DNA from: CAXWPM01 sp965206125
GTDB taxonomy: Bacteria > Acidobacteriota > Terriglobia > 20CM-2-55-15
Reading direction: 5' to 3'
Assembly: GCA_965206125.1 (NCBI GenBank)
Contig: CBDBIN010000046.1
Location: 558,001-622,000 of the forward strand
DNA length: 64,000 bases
The notes beneath the pieces were generated by a model that made no database searches, was not told the origin of the DNA, and saw nothing but the letters and a program-made list of their open reading frames with translations. Shown here piece by piece: positions 9,365 through 17,672 of the stretch. The number at the start of each line of letters is the position of its first letter. Within the stretch, counting starts at the first letter, position 1. The position numbers were made by a program, and so were the translations under genes.

Positions 9365-10087
9365 CTATTTCTGATGGAAACGAGAGATCGCATGCTCTTT
9401 GTTGGGCGCCAAAGCCAGGCGCCGGTGTTCCATTGCATCGACAGTTTGCGCTGTGGAACCGCCTCCCATTCCACTGATCAGACCGAGGAACGACCACAAT
9501 CTCGGTGAACTCCCGATCTCGAGGTACAGGCAGCCGTTGCGTCGGCTCGCCTCGCCGTCGGTGTCGGCGCGGTCTCCGATGTGGAGATGGTGCTCGGGCC
9601 GAACGCCGAAATCGGATTGAATCTTCGACAGCGGCACCGGCGAAGGTTTCCAGAAGCCGATCTTTTCCGAAGAGTAGGTATTTTCGAAGTATTGCTCCAG
9701 CTTCAGCGCACGCAGTTTGTAGCCGCATTCAAAGTCGCTTCAGGCGACCTGCGGGACATGGGCACGGCGGAATTGGTCCAGCAGGCTAGCGGCATACCTC
9801 CGCGGCCGAACACGGACCAGAGCGCGTTCGATCGCCGTCCGTTCTTTGGCACGCACCTCGGCATAGGCGGACAGGTCGGCGGGGATGGCCCGGCTACGGT
9901 CGCGGCGCCGCCCGAACTCCACCGCACGGTGGAAGCTGCGAACGCCCGCCAGGCCTTCCAGGGTGTCGGCCCATCCGCACGTCCAAAGCCTTCCTGGCGC
10001 GTTCTTCGAGAGTGCAAGTGCGAGATCGAAGAAAGAGAAGAGCGTGCCGTCGACATCCCAGCTGACAAGGCGGATATCGCGGTGCAT
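9365..10087 (-). pseudogene. HAD-superfamily hydrolase with an in-frame TGA
   Basis: Starts at ATG 10087, five bases after the GH3 stop, with the nucleophile motif SWDVDGTLF (motif I, DxDGT). The cap region follows. At 9740-9742 a TGA interrupts the frame after HVPQVA. The same frame then continues without any shift through SDFECGYKLRALKLEQYF to the motif III/IV region (FWKPSP, HIGDRADTDGEASR), ending at 9365. All HAD motifs are thus present but split by one stop codon. The simplest reading is a point mutation or sequencing error in the third gene of a desaturase-GH3-HAD operon. I saw no reason to expect selenocysteine there, since HAD catalysis uses Asp. The likely role is dephosphorylation of a small molecule in that pathway; the substrate is unknown. 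Confidence 0.7.
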
Positions 10088-10092
10088 GTCGT

Positions 10093-11664
10093 TCAGGATC
10101 GTGATGCCTCCAACGCTTCCCAGAGCTTCGGATAGAGCGGGAGGAACTTGAACTGCGAGCCCCATCCATTTCTGCTCGGGCCTCGGCCGTCAACCTTTGC
10201 CACGAACGCTGCGATGTCCAGGGTCTCGAAAGAGAACGTCCCCAACCTGCGGCTCTCTATCTTGGTTCTGAACTCCTCGTTGAGCTCTGTGAGCCGTCGC
10301 TCCACGCATCTGGTGACGGCCCCGTGGTGGCAGGTATCGCCGGCGTTACCGTTCCGGACGAAGACGAGTCGATACCGGGGCAGTCGCTCACCGTCGGGCT
10401 TGGACGGGAAGCATGTCAGGAAGACCTGTCCGGAAATCTCAGGGAATCGGGTCGTGGCGTACTGGTAAGCCAGCCCGAGTTGTTCGCCTGTGATTTTCTC
10501 GCCCGTGAACGAGTAGGACAAGGTGCGCCGTCGTCGGAACCGGAGGTCGGGGATACCCGACAGCGTGCCGACGCACTCGAACAGATCTTCGGTCTGGTAC
10601 CGGCAGAGGCCATAGTCGTCCGAGACCACCATCGTGTAGCGCCGTCCGGGCCGCAACTCTTCAGGTAGAAGGACGTTGCCCGGCTGGTCCGTCGTCGATT
10701 CCTCCAGGAACTCGTAGAGCACGCCAGGCGCCATGGGTAGGAAGTGCGCCAGACCATCGCGTACCGCGAGTACTGTCTCCACCGTCTCGGTCGCCATCGA
10801 GTACATGGGCAGATGCCGGTAGTTGGCGGCAGGCAGATGCTCCCGAACCTGGTCGATGAAAGGGCCCACGTAGCCCCCATCCCAACAACAGAACGCCCGT
10901 AGCGACGGGAACATCCGGCCTGGGGACAGGGGAGTCCGGCTGCGAGCGATCGATGCGAGGCGGTCCGCCGCACCCTTGGAGGCGATCCTTCGATGGATTC
11001 GACCGAGAACCCGGGGGAGCGCGCCCGGATCGGATACGTATTCGGCCACGAGCCGCCGGCTTGCCGCCCAATCCCCGCGGACGTCTTCAAAGAACCTTGC
11101 GAGCGTCGAAGGGTTTGTCGCGTAGAAGACAGCGGGATCGGCGAGGACGAGGATCCACAGGCGGACGGCGGTCTCACCGTATTCCACGGCGAGCTTTCGA
11201 ATGGCGGCGTGGTTCTGAACGCGGTGGGGAGCCTGCAGTCCGCACAAGTACGGTGGAACTCCGTCCTCGGCGAGTAGACGCCCCGTGAGCGTGGAGTCTC
11301 GGGCGATAGGCGAGAAGATGAACAAGGTCCGGTGCCCTGGGACTGTTGCCAGTTGACGAAACAGAGCTTCGATAAAGATCCGGCGAGTCCGGCGGAACCG
11401 GCGGCAGTCGTAGGCGATCTTCTTCGGTTCGTCCGTGGTACCCGATGTTTCGACCAAGGTCGCCCCGGGGCCGAGCCGCCTGAAACGATCCTCCACCGCG
11501 TCGCGCGTGTTGCTGTCGTAGGTCCGGACGGGAGTGGTCGCCCGGATTCCGTACTTGCTCCGGAGGCGTCTCTGGTTCGCGCGATATACTCCGACCCGGA
11601 CGAGGGAGATCACTTGAAAGACCGAGGCCGCAACGATGATCCAACCGGCGATCAGCCATCGCAT
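10093..11664 (-). CDS. GH3-family acyl-adenylating enzyme (auxin-responsive GH3 superfamily), membrane-anchored
   Basis: About 523 residues from ATG 11664 (MRWLIAGWIIVAASVFQVI), a membrane-anchor-like N-terminus; upstream starts would overlap the desaturase gene. ANL-superfamily GH3 signatures are clear: the P-loop-like ETSGTTDEPKKIAYD, a central region with LPMYSMATETVE and DDYGLCRYQTED, and YSFTGEKITGEQLGLAYQY near the hinge. GH3 enzymes adenylate a carboxylate and transfer the acyl group to an amine or thiol; plant members make amino-acid conjugates, while bacterial substrates are mostly unknown. It lies between a fatty-acid desaturase and a HAD hydrolase on the same strand, which suggests an acyl-lipid or acyl-conjugate pathway. 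The usual bacterial length is 500-560 residues, so it looks complete. Confidence 0.8.
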   Translation of the reverse strand: MRWLIAGWIIVAASVFQVISLVRVGVYRANQRRLRSKYGIRATTPVRTYDSNTRDAVEDRFRRLGPGATLVETSGTTDEPKKIAYDCRRFRRTRRIFIEALFRQLATVPGHRTLFIFSPIARDSTLTGRLLAEDGVPPYLCGLQAPHRVQNHAAIRKLAVEYGETAVRLWILVLADPAVFYATNPSTLARFFEDVRGDWAASRRLVAEYVSDPGALPRVLGRIHRRIASKGAADRLASIARSRTPLSPGRMFPSLRAFCCWDGGYVGPFIDQVREHLPAANYRHLPMYSMATETVETVLAVRDGLAHFLPMAPGVLYEFLEESTTDQPGNVLLPEELRPGRRYTMVVSDDYGLCRYQTEDLFECVGTLSGIPDLRFRRRRTLSYSFTGEKITGEQLGLAYQYATTRFPEISGQVFLTCFPSKPDGERLPRYRLVFVRNGNAGDTCHHGAVTRCVERRLTELNEEFRTKIESRRLGTFSFETLDIAAFVAKVDGRGPSRNGWGSQFKFLPLYPKLWEALEASRS

Positions 11665-11711
11665 GGAGTCGTTGAACCTCTCTCGCGCGAAGGAAGGTGC
11701 GAGGCCTCCGG

Positions 11712-12518
11712 TCAAGATGCCCCCCCGACGTCCGGTTGAACGTCTCTCCGGAGACCGATCTGTTGGGACCAGGTTCCTGACGGCACTTTGTCGGCCATCT
11801 GAATCCATGCCAGGCCAGGTTTCATGTGATGCAGCCGGTGCATCGACAGGCCCATGGAAAACCAGTAGAGGAATCGGCCGTAGTAGTTGTGCGAGCGGCT
11901 CTCAGGAGTGCCCGTCGAATAACCCTCGTGGGTATTGATGGCAAAGCCGCACCACAGCAGCACGGAGTGCAGGATCAACGCCGGTACCAGCCCGGTTACG
12001 ATGCGCTCGATGCCGACAACGGAGGCGATCGAACCGTAGACGGCGGCGTAGGTGGCGTAGGTCGCGACGTACTCGAACAGATCGCGCCGCGTCATACGTC
12101 CGTGTCGCAGCAGCCAGAGTATCCAGTGGTGCGGCAGGGCGAGCGTCCGAAAAGGAATCTCCCAGGATCTGTTCGTGTTGAGAAATTCGTCGGGATCCCT
12201 CTCCGGAATGTTGGTCGCCGCGTGGTGCTGGAGGTGGGTTTTACGGAAGGTCACGAACGGGACCGTCGTCGGGATCATTGCAATTCGCCCCCACCACAGG
12301 TTTGCGGTGCGGGAACGGCCGAGGTGTCCGTGCGACGCCTCGTGCGCTACGGCTCCGGCGATGAAGCCGGCGTAGGTTCGAACAAGGACATCGATCACGA
12401 ACTCGATCCCGCGCGTCGGCTGCCAGAAGTATCCCGCCAGTGCCGAGAAGACCGCAATCAGTAGAATGGCTTGGTTGATTGCGATGGCTTGGTCTCCGGA
12501 AACTGTTCGATCCGTCAT
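11712..12518 (-). CDS. Membrane fatty-acid desaturase family protein
   Basis: The ATG at 12518 is chosen because AGGTGA lies a few bases upstream; an upstream GTG (12596) would lie inside a putative regulator site. The protein shows the three histidine clusters of the membrane di-iron desaturase/hydroxylase family: HEASHGH, HLQHH and HRLHH (in MHRLHHMKPG). The hydrophobic segments between them match the four-helix topology. It would introduce a double bond or hydroxyl group into an acyl chain at the cytoplasmic membrane using an electron donor. It is first in a minus-strand operon with the GH3 enzyme (47 bp gap) and the HAD hydrolase. A divergent GntR regulator gene begins at 12672, with the shared operator-like site between them. 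Confidence 0.85.
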   Translation of the reverse strand: MTDRTVSGDQAIAINQAILLIAVFSALAGYFWQPTRGIEFVIDVLVRTYAGFIAGAVAHEASHGHLGRSRTANLWWGRIAMIPTTVPFVTFRKTHLQHHAATNIPERDPDEFLNTNRSWEIPFRTLALPHHWILWLLRHGRMTRRDLFEYVATYATYAAVYGSIASVVGIERIVTGLVPALILHSVLLWCGFAINTHEGYSTGTPESRSHNYYGRFLYWFSMGLSMHRLHHMKPGLAWIQMADKVPSGTWSQQIGLRRDVQPDVGGAS

Positions 12519-12575
12519 GTCAATCACCTCACTTTGCACTCTAGGACTCGGCCGCCGGTGCGTGGCGAGCGCTTG

Positions 12576-12597
12576 TCGCAGTTTCTCGACTGTCACA
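12576..12597. promoter_or_regulatory. Operator-like site shared with the second GntR locus
   Basis: Read on the minus strand, this 22-bp segment starts GTGACAGTCGAGAAACTG. It matches the site at 51449-51470 at 18 of 22 positions by hand alignment (differences at positions 7, 12, 19 and 20). The inverted repeat GTGACA...TGTCAC is perfect at the other locus but imperfect in one arm here (GTCGCA). It lies between divergent desaturase and GntR genes, 75 bp before the GntR start. Binding is inferred. Confidence 0.5.
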
Positions 12598-12671
12598 AAC
12601 GGTCGGGATTCTTTGGCCCGACGCCCTAATCACGCTCTAATGGAACAAGCTGACGCGGGGAGTGAACGTTT

Positions 12672-13637
12672 ATGAGGATCTGGCTTTCGAAGACCAGCGC
12701 CGTGTCCCTTCGGGAACAACTCAAGACCCAGATCGTGCTGGGTATCGTCAGTGCGGATCTTCTGCCGGGCGAACGCCTGCCCAGCTCGTCTCAACTGGGG
12801 AGGCGGTTTGGAATCCATCCGAACACTGTGAGAACTGCCTACCGAGCCTTGGGGAGGCGGGGAATCCATCCGAACACTGTGAGAACTGCCTACCGAGCCT
12901 TGGGGGACGCAGGCTGGGTCGAGTGGCGGCAGGGGGCCGGGTTCTACGTTCGGGAACCCGAACCCGGCGATGCCATGGATCCGGAGCTGGACCTCGACCG
13001 TTTGATTTCGACCCTTTTCCAGGTGGCCCGAGACCGAGGCCATCCGCTCGACCGGATCCAGGCCCGGATCGGTCACTGGCTTGCGATCCAGCCCCCGGAC
13101 CGGGTTGTGGTAATTGAGCCGGACGTCGAACTGCGGCGGATCCTGATCGGTGAGATCGAGGCTGCGGTCGCGATACCAGTCGTCGGTTTCGGACTCGAGG
13201 AGTGTCCGAAGGGAAACGTTCTCACCGGAGCGCTGCCCGTAGCCCTGTACGATCACGCAGAGGAAGTGCGGGCAGTCTTGCCACCTGAGGTTCCATGCCT
13301 CCTGCTGCATTCGAGCTCCGTGCCCGACCTGCTCACCGGACAGACACGGCCCGGGCCGGACACGCTCATCACAATTGTGTCGCGCTGGCCCGATTTCCTG
13401 CGCATGGCAAGAACCTTCCTCGGAGCGGTTGGAATCGGAGACGAAGCGCTGGACCTGAGGGATGCCCGACGTCGGGGATGGAAGAGGGGTCTCGACCGGA
13501 CGAGTTTTATCGTCACGGACAGTTCGATCGTCGGTCGTTTGCCGGCAGGGTGTCGGGCTCGTGTCTTCCCGTTTATCTCCAAGGCTTCAATCGCGGAGCT
13601 TCGGGATCGCCTTCCGGGATCGGTTACTGCCTCTTGA
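12672..13637 (+). CDS. GntR-family transcriptional regulator with a duplicated recognition helix
   Basis: ATG at 12672, with GGGGA about nine bases upstream. The winged-helix domain starts LREQLKTQIVLGIVSADLLP and GERLPSSSQLGRRFGIHPN, as in the YtrA-type GntR branch. The segment IHPNTVRTAYRALG, which includes the DNA-recognition helix, occurs twice in tandem, 17 residues apart. The rest of the wing (DAGWVEWRQGAGFYVRE) follows. The C-terminal 220 residues are an alpha/beta domain of unknown ligand, shared with the regulator at 51523-52440 (compare HWLAIQPPDRVVVIEPDVEL with YRLLVEPPDHVLVVTRTVEM). The duplication probably damages DNA binding or changes its geometry. It is likely autoregulated and may control the divergent desaturase operon through the shared site. 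Its end overlaps the converging phosphatase gene by 14 bp. Confidence 0.85.
   Translation: MRIWLSKTSAVSLREQLKTQIVLGIVSADLLPGERLPSSSQLGRRFGIHPNTVRTAYRALGRRGIHPNTVRTAYRALGDAGWVEWRQGAGFYVREPEPGDAMDPELDLDRLISTLFQVARDRGHPLDRIQARIGHWLAIQPPDRVVVIEPDVELRRILIGEIEAAVAIPVVGFGLEECPKGNVLTGALPVALYDHAEEVRAVLPPEVPCLLLHSSSVPDLLTGQTRPGPDTLITIVSRWPDFLRMARTFLGAVGIGDEALDLRDARRRGWKRGLDRTSFIVTDSSIVGRLPAGCRARVFPFISKASIAELRDRLPGSVTAS
12810..12905 (+). repeat. Two tandem 45-bp identical blocks, 51-bp period, inside the GntR gene
   Basis: Bases 12810-12854 and 12861-12905 are identical by eye, starting GGAATCCATCCGAACACTGT. The spacing of 51 bases keeps the reading frame and adds 17 residues to the helix-turn-helix. 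GGGGAGGCGG occurs both before copy 1 (12797) and between the copies (12851), which would fit slippage or recombination at a short homology. Confidence 0.9.
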
Positions 13638-14541
13638 TCACGACCAGCGAAACGTCGTCCGACAATCGAGCGAACCCCATCATGTCGTCGCGGACGGCTT
13701 CGAAGATGTCCCGCGCGCTCCCGTTTTTCGCGGACCGAACCGCCTTTTCCAGCTGCTCTGGTGCGTAACTCTCTTTACCGTTGGCGTGCTCGGTGACGCC
13801 ATCGGTGAACAAGAGCAGGATGTCGTCCGTGCCCATCAGCGTCCACTCGTTCAACTCGTACTGTTCCTTGAACCCCAGTATGCTTTCGGTTGCGTTGCGG
13901 TCTATGACGTTGCGGGAAGGGAGCGTGCCGATGGGCGGGAACGTCGTGCAGCACGCCTTGGGAATCTCCATGAACCGGTCGTGCATGTTCGAGAAGACGA
14001 TGGGGAACGGATGCGCCGCCGTGACGAACCGAAACGTAGAGTCCTCGGAAATCTCGCCGTAGAGCATCGTGACGAACTTGCTGACGCTCGAGGAATTGTA
14101 GAACCGGGTGTTGAGGTTCTCGAAGAGCCGTTTGGTGATATGACCGAAGGAATCGAGTTCATAAAGAGAGCCAAGCAGGAAGGACTGGTGCATCATTGCG
14201 GCGACCATCACGTCGGTGACCTGATGACCGGAGACGTCGATCACCGCCACGCCGGCCATCCTCCGGCAGCGCTCGAGGTTTTCGACGATCGACGGTTGGT
14301 TTCGCTCGGTGGCTCGTCGGATGCGGGCGTCCAGATCGTAGCGCTTCTTGAAGTCGATGTAGATGACGTGGTCGCCCCCGCCGACGCCGTTCAACGGCAT
14401 CGTCGTGCCGTAGATGTCGATTCCCTCCAGTTCGGGGATATCGCCCGGCTGCGGGACGATCTGTTCTACGATTTCCCGGAGGTTCCGTAGTTCGTCGGAG
14501 GCTCGGAAGAGGTCGTCGGTGTGCGGTGTGGATGTTGTCAA
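13624..14541 (-). CDS. SpoIIE/RsbU-type PP2C-like serine phosphatase
   Basis: 305 residues. The PP2C-like SpoIIE fold is marked by GVGGGDHVIYIDF, VAVIDVSGHQVTDVMVAAM (the first metal-binding Asp region, DVSGH), LLLFTDGVTEHAN (second metal Asp) and a terminal DDVSLVVIKR. There is no sensory domain in front: only about 40 residues precede the phosphatase. Family knowledge: such enzymes dephosphorylate anti-sigma-factor antagonists (STAS proteins) or similar partners. No STAS or RsbW-like gene is adjacent, so its partner is unknown. The gene converges on the GntR gene with a short overlap. An IS30 sits about 60 bp upstream of its start and may have replaced its promoter. Confidence 0.85.
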   Translation of the reverse strand: MTTSTPHTDDLFRASDELRNLREIVEQIVPQPGDIPELEGIDIYGTTMPLNGVGGGDHVIYIDFKKRYDLDARIRRATERNQPSIVENLERCRRMAGVAVIDVSGHQVTDVMVAAMMHQSFLLGSLYELDSFGHITKRLFENLNTRFYNSSSVSKFVTMLYGEISEDSTFRFVTAAHPFPIVFSNMHDRFMEIPKACCTTFPPIGTLPSRNVIDRNATESILGFKEQYELNEWTLMGTDDILLLFTDGVTEHANGKESYAPEQLEKAVRSAKNGSARDIFEAVRDDMMGFARLSDDVSLVVIKRQ

Positions 14542-14592
14542 CGTTCAGAAATCCTCTGTCGGGCGCGCGAATCCTCGAAACGGGTTGCCGGC

Positions 14593-15774
14593 TCAACCGG
14601 TCGATGCAACACAAGCGTTAAATCGTTCTGCCGGAGTTTCGAACCCCAAGGTCTGTCGTGGGCGCTCGTTGAGCCTCCGAGCAATCGCATCCAGATGCTC
14701 CTGGGAGTGTACGGACAAATCCGTGCCTTTCGGGAAGTATTGTCGGAGCAGACCATTCGTGTTTTCATTCGAGCCGCGTTGCCACGGACTCTGTGGGTCG
14801 CAGAAGTAGACGGCGATGTCGGTGGCCAGGGTGAACCGCTTGTGATCGGCCATCTCCCGACCACGATCCCAGGTCAGTGATTTGTAGAGTTCTGTGGGTA
14901 GCTTGCTGGCATGTTCGATCAGCGCCGAAATGACCGTCTCTGTTTCCTTGCTCGACACTTTCGCTAACATGACGTAACGCGAGTGACGTTCGACCAAGGT
15001 CGCGATGTGAGTGTTCTTGGAGCCACTGAGAAGATCGCCTTCCCAGTGACCCGGCACGGCGCGATCTTCCACCGATGCTGGACGCTCACGGATCGATACC
15101 ATGTCGGCGAGTTGACCCTTGCCATGGCCCTTCCGGGTTGCATGTTGGGATCGACGGATCGCTCGCTTCGAGCGCAAACACTGAGTCAGTTCTTTCTTCA
15201 GAGCACCGCGGGCCTGAATGAAAAGACTGCGATAGATGATCTCGTGCGACACGTGAAGCGACTCGTCTGCCGGATAGGTGTGCTTCAGCCACCCCGCGAT
15301 CTGCTGAGGCGACCAGTCCAGTCGCAGCTTGTCTTCGACAAGCTGCCGAAGCCGGGGATAGCGAACCAACCGGCATCGCTTCGGGCGACGCGCTCTCTCC
15401 CAGGCTCGTTCATCCGCAACCGACGCCCGATAGTGATCATAGCCGCCATTGCGCCCGATTTCCCGACTCACCGTTGAGGGCGGGCGACCCAGCAAGACCG
15501 CTATCGATCGGATCGTCCGTCTCGCCGCAATGCCTCTGGAAATCTCTTCACGCTCTGCCAAAGTAAGCACGCGGCAGGAACGGGATCGGACCCGAGGGCG
15601 AATGCCGCCGTACACCGCCAATCGACCATGAATCGTCACGCCATCCCGGTCCAACACACGGCCAATCGCTTTGGTCGACTCCCCTTGCTGCCATCGATCC
15701 CACATCTCGGCGAGTTCCGTGGAAGTGAACCATCGTCGCTTCCTCATCGGCCGCCTCTTTCGTTTCTTGGGCAT
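14593..15774 (-). CDS. IS30-family transposase
   Basis: About 393 residues from MPKKRKRRPMRKRRW. The N-terminal HTH (LAEREEISRGIAARRTIRSI, then LLGRPPSTVSREI) is the IS30 target-recognition part. The catalytic DDE core shows GHWEGDLLSGSKN (D), SLTWDRGREMADH (D) and SPWQRGSNENTNGLLRQYFP (E), which is diagnostic for IS30. The length is slightly above the usual 340-390 residues owing to a basic N-terminal extension. It looks intact, with no frameshift. Confidence 0.95.
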   Translation of the reverse strand: MPKKRKRRPMRKRRWFTSTELAEMWDRWQQGESTKAIGRVLDRDGVTIHGRLAVYGGIRPRVRSRSCRVLTLAEREEISRGIAARRTIRSIAVLLGRPPSTVSREIGRNGGYDHYRASVADERAWERARRPKRCRLVRYPRLRQLVEDKLRLDWSPQQIAGWLKHTYPADESLHVSHEIIYRSLFIQARGALKKELTQCLRSKRAIRRSQHATRKGHGKGQLADMVSIRERPASVEDRAVPGHWEGDLLSGSKNTHIATLVERHSRYVMLAKVSSKETETVISALIEHASKLPTELYKSLTWDRGREMADHKRFTLATDIAVYFCDPQSPWQRGSNENTNGLLRQYFPKGTDLSVHSQEHLDAIARRLNERPRQTLGFETPAERFNACVASTG

Positions 15775-15815
15775 ACACCTCACCTGTCCTTTCTTGTGAA
15801 GTGTTGCATCGATCT
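14599..15815 (-). mobile_element. IS30-family insertion sequence
   Basis: One transposase gene framed by short inverted repeats: CGATGCAACAC on the left (14603-14613) and its complement GTGTTGCATCG on the right (15801-15811). The outer borders are approximate because the transposase stop lies just outside the left repeat. No target duplication was recognised. The element lies between the phosphatase start and the converging CxxCH gene. Confidence 0.8.
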
Positions 15816-15904
15816 ATTGAGACCACCATGCTTCGTGGGAGTCTGCGGCGACTTCCACTACAGATTCCCCAAGGCCGGCGCCAACCCCATATTATAACCG
15901 GGTG

Positions 15905-16540
15905 TCAGCGTTCGGGACGAATCAAGCGGGGGCGACTGGTGATTTGGGTGGCGTAGGGGAAGTCACCCAGGGCGGACTCATCGTAGTTTCCGGCGTTGCC
16001 CGCGACATGGAAGACGACTGGCCCGGCCCCTTCGTTGGGAGCCATCCAGCGGAGTGTCCAGCGAATTGCCAGCTCCCCTTCGGGAATGCTGCCATCTTCT
16101 GTCTGCCGTGCGTACTGAACGGATGATCCTTCTGCCAGGACGACAGCGACCCGGTCGTCGTCAGCGTTGAGCGAGCCGGCCTGTTGACCCGCCCCATCTC
16201 CCTCAGAGAATCGGACGGCCAGTTCGAAGCCGCCGCGCTCCATCCGTGGGTGTGTCAACCGGACCGTAATCGGGTAGGCCTTGGCCGGCGTGTAGGTGTC
16301 GGGGATTCCCTCGAGTTTGAGTGAACCCTCTCCCTGGTTCAGCCCGTAGTCGAAGTGGCAGCTATAACAGGTGTCTTCACCGAAGCCGCCCGTCATGCCG
16401 AGCGGGGGGCCGTCCATGTACGCGCTGCCGCGAGGCGTGAACGATCCCACGCCGACGAGAAGGGAAGCCGCGAGAACGCCCCGGAAAAAGCGCGCGGCGA
16501 AACGTCGTTCAACCTTGGGCCGCGCGCTTGGGCGCCTCAT
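15905..16540 (-). CDS. Secreted CxxCH protein, choice-of-anchor V-like
   Basis: 211 residues with a signal-peptide-like N-terminus after a basic start (RFFRGVLAASLLVGVGSFTP). It then has DTCYSCHFDYGLN, a single CxxCH motif that could bind a covalent c-type heme, and a reeler-like or 'choice-of-anchor V' beta-sandwich (YPITVRLTHPRMERGGFELA). Proteins of this architecture are exported; the function is not established. It is the second gene of a pair: its ATG overlaps the stop of nothing upstream, but its start (16540) overlaps the propeller gene end by 4 bp (ATGA), so the two genes are translationally coupled, propeller first. Confidence 0.75.
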   Translation of the reverse strand: MRRPSARPKVERRFAARFFRGVLAASLLVGVGSFTPRGSAYMDGPPLGMTGGFGEDTCYSCHFDYGLNQGEGSLKLEGIPDTYTPAKAYPITVRLTHPRMERGGFELAVRFSEGDGAGQQAGSLNADDDRVAVVLAEGSSVQYARQTEDGSIPEGELAIRWTLRWMAPNEGAGPVVFHVAGNAGNYDESALGDFPYATQITSRPRLIRPER

Positions 16541-17517
16541 TCAGGAAGCTGGGCCCGGCCGATCGTGTTGGTATCGGTGCCGAACCAGATTTCCCTGTTT
16601 TCGGGGTCGAAGACCATGTGCCGCACCGTGCCGCCGCCACTGGCGATCTCGTTCACGCTGAAGAAAACTTCGCGTTCTGGGTCGAAGCCGACGAGGCGGT
16701 TCGGACCGGGATTGGTCTCGAAGAACCAGAGGCGGTCTTTGTCGTCCTTCGCCATGGCATAGGGTCGGGAGCCTGCGCCGCCAGGGTTGGCCCACTCGCT
16801 GACCTTGCCACTTGCCGGATCGAGACGTCCCAGGTAGCCGCGAGAATAGTCGACGTACCAGATCATGTCATCGGAAGTGATGGCGATACGGCGCGGCCGC
16901 GATTCCGGATCCGGAAGCTCATACTCGGTGAGCTCCAGCGTCTTCGGATCGATAGAGGCAATCTTGTTGGTGCCGAACTCGACGACCCAGGGACGGCCCG
17001 TGGAGTCGAGCTCGATGCCATATGGACGCGCCCTTTCGGTCGGTACCGCAATAAGGCTGATCTCTTCGAGGGCCGGAGAGAGCCTGCCGATAAAGTTTCC
17101 CTGCTGCACGGTGAACCACATGCTCCCGGTCGAATCGAAGATCATCGTGTGCGGGTCGCGCGCGGCCGGGTTGGGCATGTCGTATCGCTTGATCTCCCCA
17201 GTTTTCGGGTCGAGCCTTCCGATGTGCGTCTGGCGATTGCCCGAATACCAGATTCCACCCTCGGGACCAACGACGACGCTGTGCGGTCCCGCACCGTCGG
17301 CAAGGTCGTATTTCTCAAACTCCCCGGTCATCGCGTTCAGGGAACTAACGTAGTCACCCCGCTGGCCGACGAACCAGATCTGCCCGTCCTCGCCGACTGC
17401 CGGGTCTCGGGGCCGCGTGTTTTCCCAGGGAACGTCCCACTCGGTGATCTGGACCTGAGTCTGCGGCTCCTGCGCAAACCAGGAAAGAAGCAAGAGCAAG
17501 GTAGCCTGATAGACCAT
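16537..17517 (-). CDS. Secreted beta-propeller protein, virginiamycin-B-lyase (Vgb)-like
   Basis: 326 residues with a short signal peptide (MVYQATLLLLLSWFAQEPQ). It contains repeated propeller blades of the type DGQIWFVGQRGDYVSSLNA and GGIWYSGNRQTHIGRLDPKT, with the IW/MWF-x-G..IGR.dP pattern seen in Vgb/NHL-type propellers. Real Vgb opens streptogramin B, but most relatives of this size in soil bacteria are not resistance genes and have unknown substrates. Here the signal peptide and coupling with a CxxCH protein argue for an envelope redox or binding role. I would not call it a resistance gene. Confidence 0.75.
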   Translation of the reverse strand: MVYQATLLLLLSWFAQEPQTQVQITEWDVPWENTRPRDPAVGEDGQIWFVGQRGDYVSSLNAMTGEFEKYDLADGAGPHSVVVGPEGGIWYSGNRQTHIGRLDPKTGEIKRYDMPNPAARDPHTMIFDSTGSMWFTVQQGNFIGRLSPALEEISLIAVPTERARPYGIELDSTGRPWVVEFGTNKIASIDPKTLELTEYELPDPESRPRRIAITSDDMIWYVDYSRGYLGRLDPASGKVSEWANPGGAGSRPYAMAKDDKDRLWFFETNPGPNRLVGFDPEREVFFSVNEIASGGGTVRHMVFDPENREIWFGTDTNTIGRAQLPE

Positions 17518-17672
17518 CTGGAATTCCTCCTCGCAATAGTGCTGGTCAAGACGTGAACGGCAAGTTTAGCCCGGTTTTAGGCATTAATACAGCAAACAGA
17601 GGCAGACGTGCCAGGCGGGGAGCGTGCCTTTCTTGCCCACCGATCACCTCACCGTGCTGGCGACCCCACAGG

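Noticed and set aside
9740..9742. Selenocysteine codon in the HAD gene
   Set aside because: HAD enzymes use an Asp nucleophile, and I see no strong stem-loop directly after the TGA. A nonsense mutation is simpler.
16537..17517. Streptogramin B resistance (vgb)
   Set aside because: The protein is a Vgb-like propeller, but it has a signal peptide and is coupled to a CxxCH protein; nothing shows resistance function.
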